A stretch of DNA of 64,000 nucleotides from Anaerosphaera multitolerans (GTDB lineage: Bacteria; Bacillota; Clostridia; Tissierellales; Peptoniphilaceae), in NCBI RefSeq assembly GCF_004006535.1, contig NZ_RLIH01000003.1:62001-126000 (forward strand). The letters run 5' to 3'. A program made the position numbers and the translations under genes. The notes under the pieces are model-generated. The model had not been told where the DNA came from. It did no database searches and saw only the letters and a program-made list of their open reading frames with translations. This document shows positions 8,584 through 17,749 of the stretch, piece by piece (position 1 is the first letter of the stretch; the number at the start of each line of letters is the position of its first letter).

Positions 8584-9870
8584 TTATACTAGCTTAGAAT
8601 TATTTTCATTATATTTCATTTTTGCAAAATCTATAAGAATTATAATTATTGACACCACAGGCACTGCTAAAATCATACCGAATACACCAAATGTTCCTCC
8701 TCCAATTATTATGGATATTAGAATTAACATCGGATTAAGTCCGGTCTTATCAGATAACAACTTAGGTGCAAGTATATTATTTTCTACCCATTGTAGCAAT
8801 ACAAATAAAACACCAACCCAAACTGCTTTAATCGGAGACTCTATAAAGGCGAATAATACTGCAGGTATAAACCCTAGGAATGGTCCTATATAAGGTATTA
8901 TATCCGCAATACAGGTAATCATACCGATTACTATGGCAAAATCCACACCTAAAATCAATAAATACAACATAGTTGCAAATCCTACAAATAAAGCCATCAA
9001 AAGTCTTCCTTTTACAAAATCCAACAAAGCCTGATTTATTTTTTTTGAAACATAAAATATATCATCTTTGTATTTCTTAGGAATATTTCTAATTAAAATA
9101 TTTTTATACTTATCTTTATCCACTGTAAAATAGAAGGAAAAAATAAATACCAATACAAGCCTAATTAACTTGGAAAATACAACATATACTCCGCTTGCAG
9201 CATTTCTCAAATAATCTCCCAATCTATTTTGGAATTCCTCTAAGGAACCAAGGAGGAAATCTTCAAAACTGTTTATTATTTTTTCTATATCTAAAGTGAA
9301 CATCTGTGTTGAAACTTCACTGGTTACAACTTGTTGAGTTGTTGAACTTTCAATGTTAAAGATATTTGATATTGAATCTAAAAATCCTGTAAGTATATTA
9401 CTTCCTGCCTCAATTATAGTAGGTATACTTTTCAATAGATTCGATATCTCTTGTATTGTCTTCGGTATAACAATTGTCAAAAGTAAAGTGAATATTAATA
9501 TTGCAGTAAAGTATACTATAATTACCCCATACTTTCTACTTACATTTTTTTCTTCCAAGAAAGTAACTGCTGGATTTACTACAAAAGCCACAATAATACC
9601 AGCTAAAAGTGCCCATACAGTATCTCCTACTATGGAATATCTGCTAAAAATAGCCCTTATTATAAAAATTACAATTAGAACTACAATAATTTTTAGAACT
9701 AATTTCAAATCGATTCCAAGTCTTTTATTTTTTTCAATATATCTATTACCTATGTTTATTAAATAATAAATTATTAAAAAAAGTAAAATTATAGATAAAA
9801 TTGTAACTGCTCCAGTTAAAACCTTGGGCATCATATCACTTACTTGTGGTGTTATCATAGTTGAGTTCAT
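8584..9870 (-). CDS. AI-2E family (PerM-type) transporter
   Basis: Polytopic membrane protein of 428 residues in the UPF0118/AI-2E exporter family. It has hydrophobic N-terminal segments, a long soluble insert (about residues 140-230), then FDFVKGRLL-type helices, the family core LLILGVDFAIVIGMITCIADIIPYIGPFLGFIPA, and C-terminal segments with AVPVVSIIIILID. Family members export AI-2, sodium/protons or unknown substrates, so the substrate is not assignable. It is the last gene of the long SUF run, 10 bases after nifS, and is followed by the CCTCCC/GGGAGG terminator. Confidence 0.85.
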   Translation of the reverse strand: MNSTMITPQVSDMMPKVLTGAVTILSIILLFLIIYYLINIGNRYIEKNKRLGIDLKLVLKIIVVLIVIFIIRAIFSRYSIVGDTVWALLAGIIVAFVVNPAVTFLEEKNVSRKYGVIIVYFTAILIFTLLLTIVIPKTIQEISNLLKSIPTIIEAGSNILTGFLDSISNIFNIESSTTQQVVTSEVSTQMFTLDIEKIINSFEDFLLGSLEEFQNRLGDYLRNAASGVYVVFSKLIRLVLVFIFSFYFTVDKDKYKNILIRNIPKKYKDDIFYVSKKINQALLDFVKGRLLMALFVGFATMLYLLILGVDFAIVIGMITCIADIIPYIGPFLGFIPAVLFAFIESPIKAVWVGVLFVLLQWVENNILAPKLLSDKTGLNPMLILISIIIGGGTFGVFGMILAVPVVSIIIILIDFAKMKYNENNSKLV

Positions 9871-9880
9871 AATCTTACCT

Positions 9881-11014
9881 CTATCTTCTCAGTGTAATAA
9901 TTGCATCTTTTAAAATATTTGTAACAGTTTCCACCTCTTCAAAAGTATTCTCATAGTCCAAGCTAAGTCTTAAAGAATTTTTTGCAAGGTCATCATTTAA
10001 ACCTATAGCCTTTAAAACATGAGAAGGTTCTATACTTCCAGTAGTACATGCACTTCCACTTGAAGCACATATGTTTTTCATATCTAGAAAAATTAATAAT
10101 TCCTGAGATTTAACTCCCTCAATGGAAATATTGACATTTCCCGGTAGTCTTTTTAAAATAGGGCCGTTTAAGACTATACCCTTAATAGAAGTTAAATCCT
10201 CAATTAATTTGTCTCTTAAAGGTAGTAGCTGTACCCTTTTCTCTTCTAAATTTTCAACTGCACATTCAATTGCCTTACCCAACCCAACTATTCCTGCAAC
10301 ATTTTCAGTTCCGGCTCTTTTGCCTCTCTCTTGGGTACCTCCGTGAATAAGGGGTGTAATCTTAGTTCCATTCTTTACATATAAAATTCCAATTCCTTTA
10401 GGTCCATTTACTTTATGTCCGGAAAAACTCATTAAATCAACATTAAGTTTTTCTAAGTCAATTTTAATATTTCCTAAAGCTTGAACTCCATCTACGTGAA
10501 ATAAAATATTTCTTCTCTTTGCAATTTCTGAAATAGTCTCAATTGGCTCTATGGTTCCAATTTCATTGTTGGCATACATTACCGATATTAATATCGTATC
10601 ATTTCTAATTGAATTTTCAAGTTCTTTTAAATCAACAAAACCTTCTCCATCTACATTTAAATAAGTTACTTCATATCCTCTAGATTCTAAAAACTCCATA
10701 GTATGAAGTACTGCATGATGTTCAATTTTTGTAGTAATAATATGTCTTCCCTTATTCTGAAATGTATCAGCTACACCTTTTATAGCCCAATTATCAGACT
10801 CTGTTCCTCCTGATGTAAAATAGATTTCCGTTGCTTTACAATTTAAAAGCTCTGCTATTTTAGTCCTACTACTTTCAATTACACCCTTTGATTTTTGGCC
10901 AATTCTATACATACTAGATGCATTTCCATAATAATCTTCCAAATAGGGCAACATTTCTTCTAATACTTCTTTTCTCAATTTTGTAGTAGCTGCTTTATCA
11001 AAATTAATTATCAT
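9881..11014 (-). CDS. nifS: Cysteine desulfurase (IscS/NifS type)
   Basis: PLP enzyme of 377 residues that releases sulfur from cysteine. Visible are INFDKAATT, the histidine region TTKIEHHAVLHTMEFL, the PLP lysine in MSFSGHKVNGPKGIGILY, and the mobile-loop catalytic cysteine in CASSGSACTTGSIEPSHV. The loop identifies a group I (IscS/NifS) desulfurase, unlike SufS in the same operon. This second desulfurase probably feeds tRNA thiolation or other sulfur pathways. Start chosen at the ATG with GAGGT upstream (MIINFDKAATT); a longer frame would overlap rrf2. Confidence 0.9.
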   Translation of the reverse strand: MIINFDKAATTKLRKEVLEEMLPYLEDYYGNASSMYRIGQKSKGVIESSRTKIAELLNCKATEIYFTSGGTESDNWAIKGVADTFQNKGRHIITTKIEHHAVLHTMEFLESRGYEVTYLNVDGEGFVDLKELENSIRNDTILISVMYANNEIGTIEPIETISEIAKRRNILFHVDGVQALGNIKIDLEKLNVDLMSFSGHKVNGPKGIGILYVKNGTKITPLIHGGTQERGKRAGTENVAGIVGLGKAIECAVENLEEKRVQLLPLRDKLIEDLTSIKGIVLNGPILKRLPGNVNISIEGVKSQELLIFLDMKNICASSGSACTTGSIEPSHVLKAIGLNDDLAKNSLRLSLDYENTFEEVETVTNILKDAIITLRR

Positions 11015-11021
11015 TTCTACC

Positions 11022-11417
11022 TCACATATCGGCAAGACTCATTGAATTTAATACTTCTTCCATTTTAACTTGTAACTTATCCAGTATATTTTTTGTTGCG
11101 CAGTCCTCAGTATTTTTACACTCCGGAAAATTTTTCATACTACTACATGAAAGAGCCATGTCACCTTCTAAAACATTTAAAACTTCACCAATTTTAATTT
11201 CCTCAGGCTTTCTGGTCAATTCATAACCGCCTCCGGCACCTCTTATGCTCTTAACGAGACCCCCTCTTTTTAAAAGAGTAAATAATTGTTCCAAGTACAA
11301 TTCCGACAAATTTTCAGCTTTTGCTATGTCATTTATTGACATTGGACCATTGCCATAGTTTAATTGCAGTTGATACATTGCCATAAGCCCATATCTACCT
11401 TTTGTTGACAATTTCAT
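11022..11417 (-). CDS. Rrf2-family regulator, IscR-like with cysteine triad
   Basis: Winged-helix Rrf2 regulator of 131 residues starting MKLSTKGRYGLMAM, followed by the recognition region LSELYLEQLFTLLKRGGLVKSIRGAGGGYEL. Near the C-terminus C-x8-C-x5-C (CSSMKNFPECKNTEDC) resembles the three-cysteine [2Fe-2S] site of IscR; CymR-type sulfur regulators lack it. It lies inside the SUF operon between sufU and nifS, so Fe-S feedback on this operon is the likely job (inference). Start is the ATG preceded by AAGGGTG; a longer frame has no support. Confidence 0.85.
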   Translation of the reverse strand: MKLSTKGRYGLMAMYQLQLNYGNGPMSINDIAKAENLSELYLEQLFTLLKRGGLVKSIRGAGGGYELTRKPEEIKIGEVLNVLEGDMALSCSSMKNFPECKNTEDCATKNILDKLQVKMEEVLNSMSLADM

Positions 11418-11430
11418 ACTATCACCCTTT

Positions 11431-11883
11431 TTAAGGAATAAAACTCCCCTCTTTTTTATCATTTTCAATTATATCTTTAAGTGTATACCAAGGCAAAACA
11501 GCACATTTTAAACGAGCCGGAAGATTTTTAATACTTTCAAATACTATTGCATCGCCTAAATCCTCCAAATCAGCCTCATCTTCTATTTCATTTTTCACCA
11601 TTGCAATAAATTTATTACTTAAATTTAATGCATCCTTTACTTTCAAACCCTTTACTGTATCAATCATTATAGAAGTACTGGCTTGTGATATTGCACATCC
11701 ATGACCCGTATAGGAAATATCTTCTATAATATCATTAACTATTCTAAGCTGTAAAGTTATTTCATCTCCACAGCTTGGATTATGCCCTAATTCTACGTGC
11801 GTTGGATTTTTTAACTCCCTTTTATTTCTCTTATTTCTACTTTGTTCTAGAATCAATTCAGTATAAATTTCATTAAGATCCAA
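11431..11883 (-). CDS. sufU: SufU Fe-S assembly / sulfur-relay protein
   Basis: 150-residue SufU/IscU-like protein. The three conserved cysteines are in NPSCGDEI, GHGCAISQAS and LKCAVLPW, and D in the first motif completes the zinc site. In Firmicutes SufU takes persulfide from SufS and passes it to SufBCD. The start is TTG, overlapping the end of sufS by 11 bases, with GGAGG about 10 bases upstream, so translation is coupled to sufS. Confidence 0.92.
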   Translation of the reverse strand: MDLNEIYTELILEQSRNKRNKRELKNPTHVELGHNPSCGDEITLQLRIVNDIIEDISYTGHGCAISQASTSIMIDTVKGLKVKDALNLSNKFIAMVKNEIEDEADLEDLGDAIVFESIKNLPARLKCAVLPWYTLKDIIENDKKEGSFIP

Positions 11884-13105
11884 TTCCCATCAACCTCCTA
11901 ACATCCTCAAGATGATTTAAAAAATAATCAACCTCATCAAAAGTGTTATAGATTGAGAAAGATGCTCTACAAGAAAAATTAATACCCAAGTATCTATGAA
12001 GAGGCTGTGCACAATGATGCCCACTTCTAATGGCTATATTATAATTATCTAAAATAGAAGCTACGTCATGGGGATGAGCCTCTTTGAAATTAAAAGAAAT
12101 CACAGGACTTCTCTTTTCCACAGGAGTTGTATAGACTTCCAAGTATGGTAATTCTATCATTTTATCATAGGCATATTTCATTAACTCTTCTTCATATTTG
12201 AAGATATTTTCACTTCCTATTCCTTCAATATAATCAATAGCATCTCCCAAAGATTTAGCACCGCTAACATTTACAGTTCCAGCCTCAAACCTCTGTGGAG
12301 ATTTTAAAAATGTTGAATGATCTTCATATACATATTCTATCATTTCTCCCCCGTACATAAAAGGCTCCATTGAATTTAACAGCTCTTCCTTTCCATAAAG
12401 AACGCCAATACCCATTTCCGAAAACATTTTATGCCCTGAAAAAGCTAAAAAATCACAACCTAAGTCTTTTACATCAACAGTGTGATGTGGAACGTACTGC
12501 GCCCCGTCTATAACTGTTATTATACCACTGTTTTTTTTCTTTGCCATTTTAATAAATTCCTTTACATCAGGCATAGTTCCAACTACGTTTGAGGCGGCAG
12601 TAATTGTAAATAATTTAGTTTTTGCACTTAATTTTTTATTTAACTCCTCTTCAGTAATTTGCATTTTATCATCTAAATATAGATATACCAATTTGGCTTT
12701 CGTCTTATCTGCAACAAATTGCCAATTTACAAGATTTGAATGATGCTCCATAATTGATAATAGGATTTCATCACCTTCCTTTAAATTATTTAAAGCCCAA
12801 GAGTAGGCTATTAAATTTAAGGCTTCTGTCGCATTTCTTAAAAAAATAATTTCATTTGAAGAAGAATTAATAAACTTTGCTACTTTTTCTCTTGCGCCCT
12901 CATAAACTTCCGTAGATTTTATTGCAAAATGATGGGCTCCTCTGTGAGGATTGCCGTTCTCATTGTAATAATAATTATCCACTCCATCAATTACCTTCTT
13001 GGGCTTTTGCGTAGTAGCTCCGTTATCAAAATATATATAATTATTTGTTGATTCTAAAAATTTGAAATCTTTTCTAATTTCTAAAATATCATTTTTATTT
13101 AACAT
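11873..13105 (-). CDS. sufS: Cysteine desulfurase SufS
   Basis: Group II cysteine desulfurase of 410 residues; it supplies sulfur as persulfide to SufU. The sequence has YFDNGATTQKPKKVID, the histidine loop LLSIMEHHSNLVNWQF, the PLP lysine in FLAFSGHKMFSEMGIGVLYG, and the active cysteine in AIRSGHHCAQPLHRYLG with the short SufS-type loop. It begins 3 bases after sufD. Full length. Confidence 0.95.
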   Translation of the reverse strand: MLNKNDILEIRKDFKFLESTNNYIYFDNGATTQKPKKVIDGVDNYYYNENGNPHRGAHHFAIKSTEVYEGAREKVAKFINSSSNEIIFLRNATEALNLIAYSWALNNLKEGDEILLSIMEHHSNLVNWQFVADKTKAKLVYLYLDDKMQITEEELNKKLSAKTKLFTITAASNVVGTMPDVKEFIKMAKKKNSGIITVIDGAQYVPHHTVDVKDLGCDFLAFSGHKMFSEMGIGVLYGKEELLNSMEPFMYGGEMIEYVYEDHSTFLKSPQRFEAGTVNVSGAKSLGDAIDYIEGIGSENIFKYEEELMKYAYDKMIELPYLEVYTTPVEKRSPVISFNFKEAHPHDVASILDNYNIAIRSGHHCAQPLHRYLGINFSCRASFSIYNTFDEVDYFLNHLEDVRRLMGIGS

Positions 13106-13107
13106 AA

Positions 13108-14145
13108 TTATTTCCCCTCTATTTCCAGAACCTTATCCCAAAGTAATTTTTTAATTTCCTCATCTGTTACTTTAGATATTGCTCTTGAGAATTTGGATTG
13201 TATTATTAATGTTTCTGCCTCTTTTTCTGAGAAACCTCTACTCATTATATAAAACATTAAATTATGATCAATTTTACCTGAACTGGCAGCGTGATTTCCC
13301 TCAATATCATCTTCATGGGCTAAAAGGATGGGAACTGAAAGTGCGTGTACTATATCGTCTAATAAGATAACATACTCCTCTTCCGAACCTTTAGAGTGGG
13401 TAGAACCTTTTTTAAAATCCAAAGTAAATTTTAAATTCTTATAACTTTCTCCCTTTAAAGCTCCATTCACTAATATATCAGAATTAGTACTTTTACCGCT
13501 ATGGATTATATTGTAAAGCATATTTAACTCACGGGAACCATATCCGAAATAAATACTATCTAAATTTAACTGAGATTTTTCTCCTATTAAATCACTTTGA
13601 AAGTTAGTATATAATTTTTGTGAACCTAACTCATATTGATGCACATTAATAATGGCTTCTTTCCCAAGTTGGACTGCTATTGATTCCAATGCTACAACCT
13701 CTTCTCCGTCATTTTGTACTACAAATAAATCCACCGTTGAATTATCCTCTGCAATAACTTTTATAACAGAACTTTTAAATTTTTCACCTTTACCAACACT
13801 ACTGTAATTTAGTATAATTTCAATTTTAGAATTCTTTTTAGCAACTATATTATGAGTGTCTAAAAGTTCATTGTAATTATCATTTAATTCTAAATTCACT
13901 ATTTCTTTATGAAAACTGTCTTCTTCACTTTCATAGTATCTAAATAAGTTTCCCTTTTCACTGTTTAATTTTAATATATCTTTTGAAATTCCATATTCTA
14001 AATTATTAAATTTAACTTCATCAAAATAGCTGTCAGATTCCAGCATATATTCTTTTCCCGATAAATCAGGTATTAATATTTCCGTATTATTTACCTTCAG
14101 CCAATTAAAAGTTTTAAAGGTTAGGTCATTTCCTATTGTTTTCAT
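13108..14145 (-). CDS. sufD: Fe-S cluster assembly protein SufD
   Basis: 345-residue SufB/D-family scaffold subunit with the right-handed beta-helix core and the C-terminal family signature (ALSVPILLAHEDDIEGNHAASSGKID, LMFYIMSRGFSEKEAETLIIQSKFSRAI). The N-terminal part is poorly conserved and shorter than in E. coli SufD, which is common in Clostridia. It forms the SufBC2D complex with its neighbours. AGGAGG precedes the ATG; the gap to sufB is 12 bases. Confidence 0.92.
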   Translation of the reverse strand: MKTIGNDLTFKTFNWLKVNNTEILIPDLSGKEYMLESDSYFDEVKFNNLEYGISKDILKLNSEKGNLFRYYESEEDSFHKEIVNLELNDNYNELLDTHNIVAKKNSKIEIILNYSSVGKGEKFKSSVIKVIAEDNSTVDLFVVQNDGEEVVALESIAVQLGKEAIINVHQYELGSQKLYTNFQSDLIGEKSQLNLDSIYFGYGSRELNMLYNIIHSGKSTNSDILVNGALKGESYKNLKFTLDFKKGSTHSKGSEEEYVILLDDIVHALSVPILLAHEDDIEGNHAASSGKIDHNLMFYIMSRGFSEKEAETLIIQSKFSRAISKVTDEEIKKLLWDKVLEIEGK

Positions 14146-14157
14146 TTTTCTTTCCTC

Positions 14158-15576
14158 CTAACCAATTGAACCTTCAAGTTCAAGATTTATAAGATTATTC
14201 ATTTCAACTGCATACTCCATAGGAAGTTCCTTGGCTATTGGTTCTGCAAAACCTCTCACTACTAAAGCCTTAGCTTCTTCTTCAGAAATTCCTCTTGTCA
14301 TTAGATAAAAAATAACCTGATTTGAAATTCTACCTATTTTTGCCTCATGACCTAAATCCACATTTTTATTTTTAATATCTATAACAGGTATGGTATCAGA
14401 TCTTGATTCCGGATCCATCATCAAGGATTCACAGCTTACCGAATTTTTTGAACCGTAAGCATTTTCATTTATTTTTACCAATCCTCTATATACAGCTACA
14501 CCACCGTCTTTAGAAATTGATTTTGAATTTACTGTGGAAGTAGTATAAGGTGCAGCATGGACTACTTGAGACCCGGTATCTATATTTTGTCCCTTACCTG
14601 CAAAAGAAATACCCGTAAACTCACTTGTTGCATATTCTCCCACTAAAATAGATGATGGGTATAACATAGAAACTCTTGAGCCAAAAGAACCGGATACCCA
14701 TTCAATTTTTCCGTTTTTTTGTACTATTGCAGTTTTCGAGTTTAAATTGTACATATTTCTTGACCAGTTTTCAATTGTAGAATATCTAAGCGTTGAATTT
14801 TCTCCGATAAATAATTCCACTCCTCCTGCATGGACATTTAGAGCATTATACCTTGGAGCTGAACAACCCTCTATAAAATGACAATAGGCATCATCTTCAA
14901 CAATAATCAAAGTATGTTCAAACTGTCCTGCTCCAGGAGCATTTAATCTAAAATAAGATTGTAAAGGTACGTCCACTCTAACTCCCTTTGGAACATAGAC
15001 GAAACTTCCACCACTCCATACAGCATAGTGAAGTGCAGAATATTTATGAGCAGAGGGCTTTAAAGCGGTACCAAAATATTTTTTAATAATTTCGGGATAT
15101 TCTTTTAATGCAGATTCAAAATCAGTGTAAATAACCCCTTGATCTAGTAAATATTTCTGTATATTGTGATATACTACTTCGCTATCATACTGTGCACCGA
15201 CTCCTGACAATAACATTTCCTTTTCCGCTTCAGGAATACCAAGCCTATCAAAAGTATCTCTTATATCATCTGGTACTTCATTCCAATCATCAGTTAATTC
15301 AGCATCAGGTCTTATATAAGTTGTAACTTTTTGAATATCAACTTCTGTTAAATCAGGTCCCCATACGGGATTTTTCAATTCGTTAAAAGTTTCTAAAGAA
15401 TTAAGTCTAAAGTCCAACATCCACTTAGGTTCCTCTTTTTCTTGGGAAATTTTCCTTACTATATCTTCTGTAAGTCCTTTTTCCGTTTTAGATTTATAGG
15501 TGAATTCATTTTTTATATCGTAGACACCTCTATCTAAATCTTCTACTTGAGTTTTTTTCCTAACCATTTCAGCCAA
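14158..15576 (-). CDS. sufB: Fe-S cluster assembly protein SufB
   Basis: 472-residue scaffold protein on which the Fe-S cluster is built. Hallmarks present are SALHYAVWSGGSFVYVPKGVRVDVPLQSYFRLN, IVEDDAYCHFIEGCSAP, the invariant cysteine in SVSCESLMMDPESRSDTIP, and GHEAKIGRISNQVIFYLMTRGISEEEA. Length is typical. Start assigned to TTG with GAGGTG 7 bases upstream; an ATG three codons later is less well spaced. It follows sufC with one base between. Confidence 0.96.
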   Translation of the reverse strand: MAEMVRKKTQVEDLDRGVYDIKNEFTYKSKTEKGLTEDIVRKISQEKEEPKWMLDFRLNSLETFNELKNPVWGPDLTEVDIQKVTTYIRPDAELTDDWNEVPDDIRDTFDRLGIPEAEKEMLLSGVGAQYDSEVVYHNIQKYLLDQGVIYTDFESALKEYPEIIKKYFGTALKPSAHKYSALHYAVWSGGSFVYVPKGVRVDVPLQSYFRLNAPGAGQFEHTLIIVEDDAYCHFIEGCSAPRYNALNVHAGGVELFIGENSTLRYSTIENWSRNMYNLNSKTAIVQKNGKIEWVSGSFGSRVSMLYPSSILVGEYATSEFTGISFAGKGQNIDTGSQVVHAAPYTTSTVNSKSISKDGGVAVYRGLVKINENAYGSKNSVSCESLMMDPESRSDTIPVIDIKNKNVDLGHEAKIGRISNQVIFYLMTRGISEEEAKALVVRGFAEPIAKELPMEYAVEMNNLINLELEGSIG

Positions 15577-15577
15577 C

Positions 15578-16324
15578 TTAATTCACCTCTTCTCTTATCC
15601 AGTTAAATCCTTCATTTTCTATTTTATCTATTAAAGTATGATCTCCCACTTTTACTATTTCTCCATTTAAAATAATGTGTACAAAATCAGGCACAACTTC
15701 TCTTACAAGTTCTCTGTGGTGAGTAATAATAATAACTGCATTATCTTTACTTAAAAATCTTTCAATTCCCTGAGATACAATTTTTGTAGCATCTACATCT
15801 AAGCCGGAGTCTGTCTCATCTAAAATAGCAAGCTTGGGATTTAACATAAGCATTTGTAAAATTTCATTTTTTTTCATTTCGCCTCCGGAAAATCCTTCAT
15901 TTAAATATCTGCTAGCATAGGAATGATCCATTGAAAGTTTATCCATTTCCTTTTCTAAATCTTTTTTAAATTTTAAAATAGAAATGTTTTTATCTTCTAT
16001 AGAAGATTTCGCAGTTCTAATAAAATTTTCCACACTTATACCAGAAACCTCCATAGGATTTTGAAAACTCATAAAAAGTCCTTTTTTAGCCCTTTTATCT
16101 GTTGATAAATCCATAATGCTTTCTCCATCAAGATATATTTCTCCACTAGTTACTTCATATTCAGGATTATTCATTATTACATTTGCAAGTGTACTCTTGC
16201 CTGAACCGTTAGGTCCCATTACAACGTGAACTTCTCCATAATTCACCTTTAAATTTATATTTTTTAAAATTTCCTTACCTTCTACTCCAGCTGATAAGTT
16301 TTCTATTTTTAATAATTCTTTCAC
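15578..16324 (-). CDS. sufC: Fe-S assembly ATPase SufC
   Basis: ABC-type ATPase subunit of the SufBCD scaffold, 248 residues. Walker A GPNGSGKST, Q-loop FQNPMEVSG, signature FSGGEMKKNE (the SufC form), Walker B LAILDETDSGLDVDA and the switch histidine IITHHREL are all intact. The start codon is GTG with AGGAGG 7 bases upstream. It is the first gene of the SUF operon and sits behind the extended -10 promoter at 16387-16395. Confidence 0.96.
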   Translation of the reverse strand: MKELLKIENLSAGVEGKEILKNINLKVNYGEVHVVMGPNGSGKSTLANVIMNNPEYEVTSGEIYLDGESIMDLSTDKRAKKGLFMSFQNPMEVSGISVENFIRTAKSSIEDKNISILKFKKDLEKEMDKLSMDHSYASRYLNEGFSGGEMKKNEILQMLMLNPKLAILDETDSGLDVDATKIVSQGIERFLSKDNAVIIITHHRELVREVVPDFVHIILNGEIVKVGDHTLIDKIENEGFNWIREEVN

Positions 16325-16349
16325 TTTCTTTCCTCCTAAAAACGGTCTT

Positions 16350-16378
16350 TTAATTCATATCATTTTACTATGAATTAA
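16350..16378 (-). promoter_or_regulatory. 10-bp inverted repeat in the sufC leader
   Basis: TTAATTCATA (16350-16359) and TATGAATTAA (16369-16378) are perfect inverted copies with a 9-base spacer. They lie just downstream of the predicted sufC transcription start. This could be an operator for the Rrf2 regulator of the operon or a leader hairpin; no T-run follows, so it is not a terminator. Confidence 0.5.
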
Positions 16379-16386
16379 CCTACTTA

Positions 16387-16395
16387 ATTATAGCA
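16387..16395 (-). promoter_or_regulatory. Extended -10 promoter of the SUF operon
   Basis: Minus strand TGCTATAAT; no convincing -35. Start predicted near 16380, 55 bases upstream of sufC. Confidence 0.65.
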
Positions 16396-16447
16396 TAAAA
16401 ACAATAATAATAGTAAATTTTTTTTAAATATTTATAATGTGCTGATT

Positions 16448-16476
16448 TTGACAAATACACTATATAAATATATAAT
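16448..16476 (+). promoter_or_regulatory. Sigma-A promoter of hlyC
   Basis: TTGACA (16448-16453), 17-bp spacer, TATAAT (16471-16476). The predicted start near 16483 leaves only about 10 bases before the ATG, so the ribosome site sits at the very 5' end of the RNA. Confidence 0.85.
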
Positions 16477-16492
16477 TTAGATGAGGTGGATT

Positions 16493-17737
16493 ATGAATTC
16501 AGATGGTTATATATACCTGGTATTATTCCTGTTATTTTTATTTTTTTCCTATGAGTTTACTTTAATAGAAAATGCTTATTTTAATTTATCAACTCATAGA
16601 ATAAAGAAATTAGAAGAAAAAGAAGTTAAAAATTTAGTTACTATAAAAGAACTTCATAATAATAAAAAATTTTATTCAACTATTTTAATTGCTGATTACT
16701 TTTCAAATGCCATATCTGCACTTTCTTTTGGTTTATTGTTAAATGTGCTATATGGTTTTAAGGGTTTTATTTTCAGTGCACTGCTATCTCCAATTTTAAT
16801 TATAATCTTTGGAGAAATGTTACCCAAATCTATGGCTATTCAAAAATATGAAAAAATTGTAGTTAAAAAAACTAAGCTATGTTCCATAATTTATTTAGTA
16901 TTAAGACCTCTGGTATTCATAGTAGACGGTCTCTATTCAATTTTAGCCATAGTTACTAGAACACATAAAAATTATGAAGTACCTTTAATTACAGAAGATG
17001 ATTTAATTGATGCTTTTTCCCTTGGAATGGAAGAAGGAATCTTGAATAAAGATGAATCGTTTTTTATTGAAAATGTATTTGAATTTAAAGACAGTTTAGC
17101 AAAAGATATTATGACTCCACGTACAGATGTAATTGCTGTAAGCTTAGATGACAGTTATGGTGAAATTATAAAAATTATTAAGGAAGAGGCCTTTTCAAGA
17201 ATGCCTGTCTATGATGGCGATTTAGATAATATAGTGGGAATACTTCATGTTAAGGATCTTTTAACTATATCGGAAAAATCAACTTTAAGAGATAATTTAG
17301 ACATATTAAAGAAAACATTTTATACTTTTGAATTTAAACCCATTGGAGAACTTTTTGATGAAATGCGAAAAAATAAAATCTCCATTGCCATAGTTAACGA
17401 TGAGTATGGCGGAACTGAAGGTTTAATTACTATGGAAGATTTAATAGAAAAAATCGTTGGCTCCATATCTGATGAATATGATGAAGATGAGGACGAAGAT
17501 ATAATAAAATTAGGACCTTCCGAATATTTAATAGATGGATCTATGAATTTATCAAATTTAAATCAAATACTTAATTTAGATTTACAATCAGATGAAACCG
17601 AATCCATTGCAGGATATATTATTGAAAATATTGATAGATTCCCTAAGAAAGACGAAATTTTAAAAATTGGTGATCTTCAATTTAAAATTAAAGAAACGTC
17701 AAAAAATAGAATTGAAAAAGTGACCTTGAAACTATAA
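16493..17737 (+). CDS. CNNM/CorC-type membrane protein with CBS domains (HlyC family)
   Basis: 414-residue protein with three to four N-terminal membrane segments (DUF21/CNNM domain with IFGEMLPKSMAIQ), then a CBS pair (about residues 200-320, with DIMTPRTDVIAVSLDD and VGILHVKDLL) and a C-terminal CorC_HlyC domain (VNDEYGGTEGLITMEDLIEKIVGSI). Relatives are linked to magnesium/cobalt efflux or membrane homeostasis; the haemolysin name is historical. Start chosen at the ATG preceded by GAGGTGG. It is one of few plus-strand genes, divergent from sufC, and its last codons form half of a bidirectional terminator. Confidence 0.88.
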   Translation: MNSDGYIYLVLFLLFLFFSYEFTLIENAYFNLSTHRIKKLEEKEVKNLVTIKELHNNKKFYSTILIADYFSNAISALSFGLLLNVLYGFKGFIFSALLSPILIIIFGEMLPKSMAIQKYEKIVVKKTKLCSIIYLVLRPLVFIVDGLYSILAIVTRTHKNYEVPLITEDDLIDAFSLGMEEGILNKDESFFIENVFEFKDSLAKDIMTPRTDVIAVSLDDSYGEIIKIIKEEAFSRMPVYDGDLDNIVGILHVKDLLTISEKSTLRDNLDILKKTFYTFEFKPIGELFDEMRKNKISIAIVNDEYGGTEGLITMEDLIEKIVGSISDEYDEDEDEDIIKLGPSEYLIDGSMNLSNLNQILNLDLQSDETESIAGYIIENIDRFPKKDEILKIGDLQFKIKETSKNRIEKVTLKL

Positions 17738-17749
17738 TCAAGGTCACTT
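17718..17749. terminator. Bidirectional terminator between convergent genes
   Basis: AAGTGACCTTGA (17718-17729) and TCAAGGTCACTT (17738-17749) form a perfect 12-bp stem with an 8-base loop, flanked by A-rich and T-rich tracts. The left arm encodes the last residues of the plus-strand hlyC product; the right arm abuts the stop of the minus-strand gene. Confidence 0.85.
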
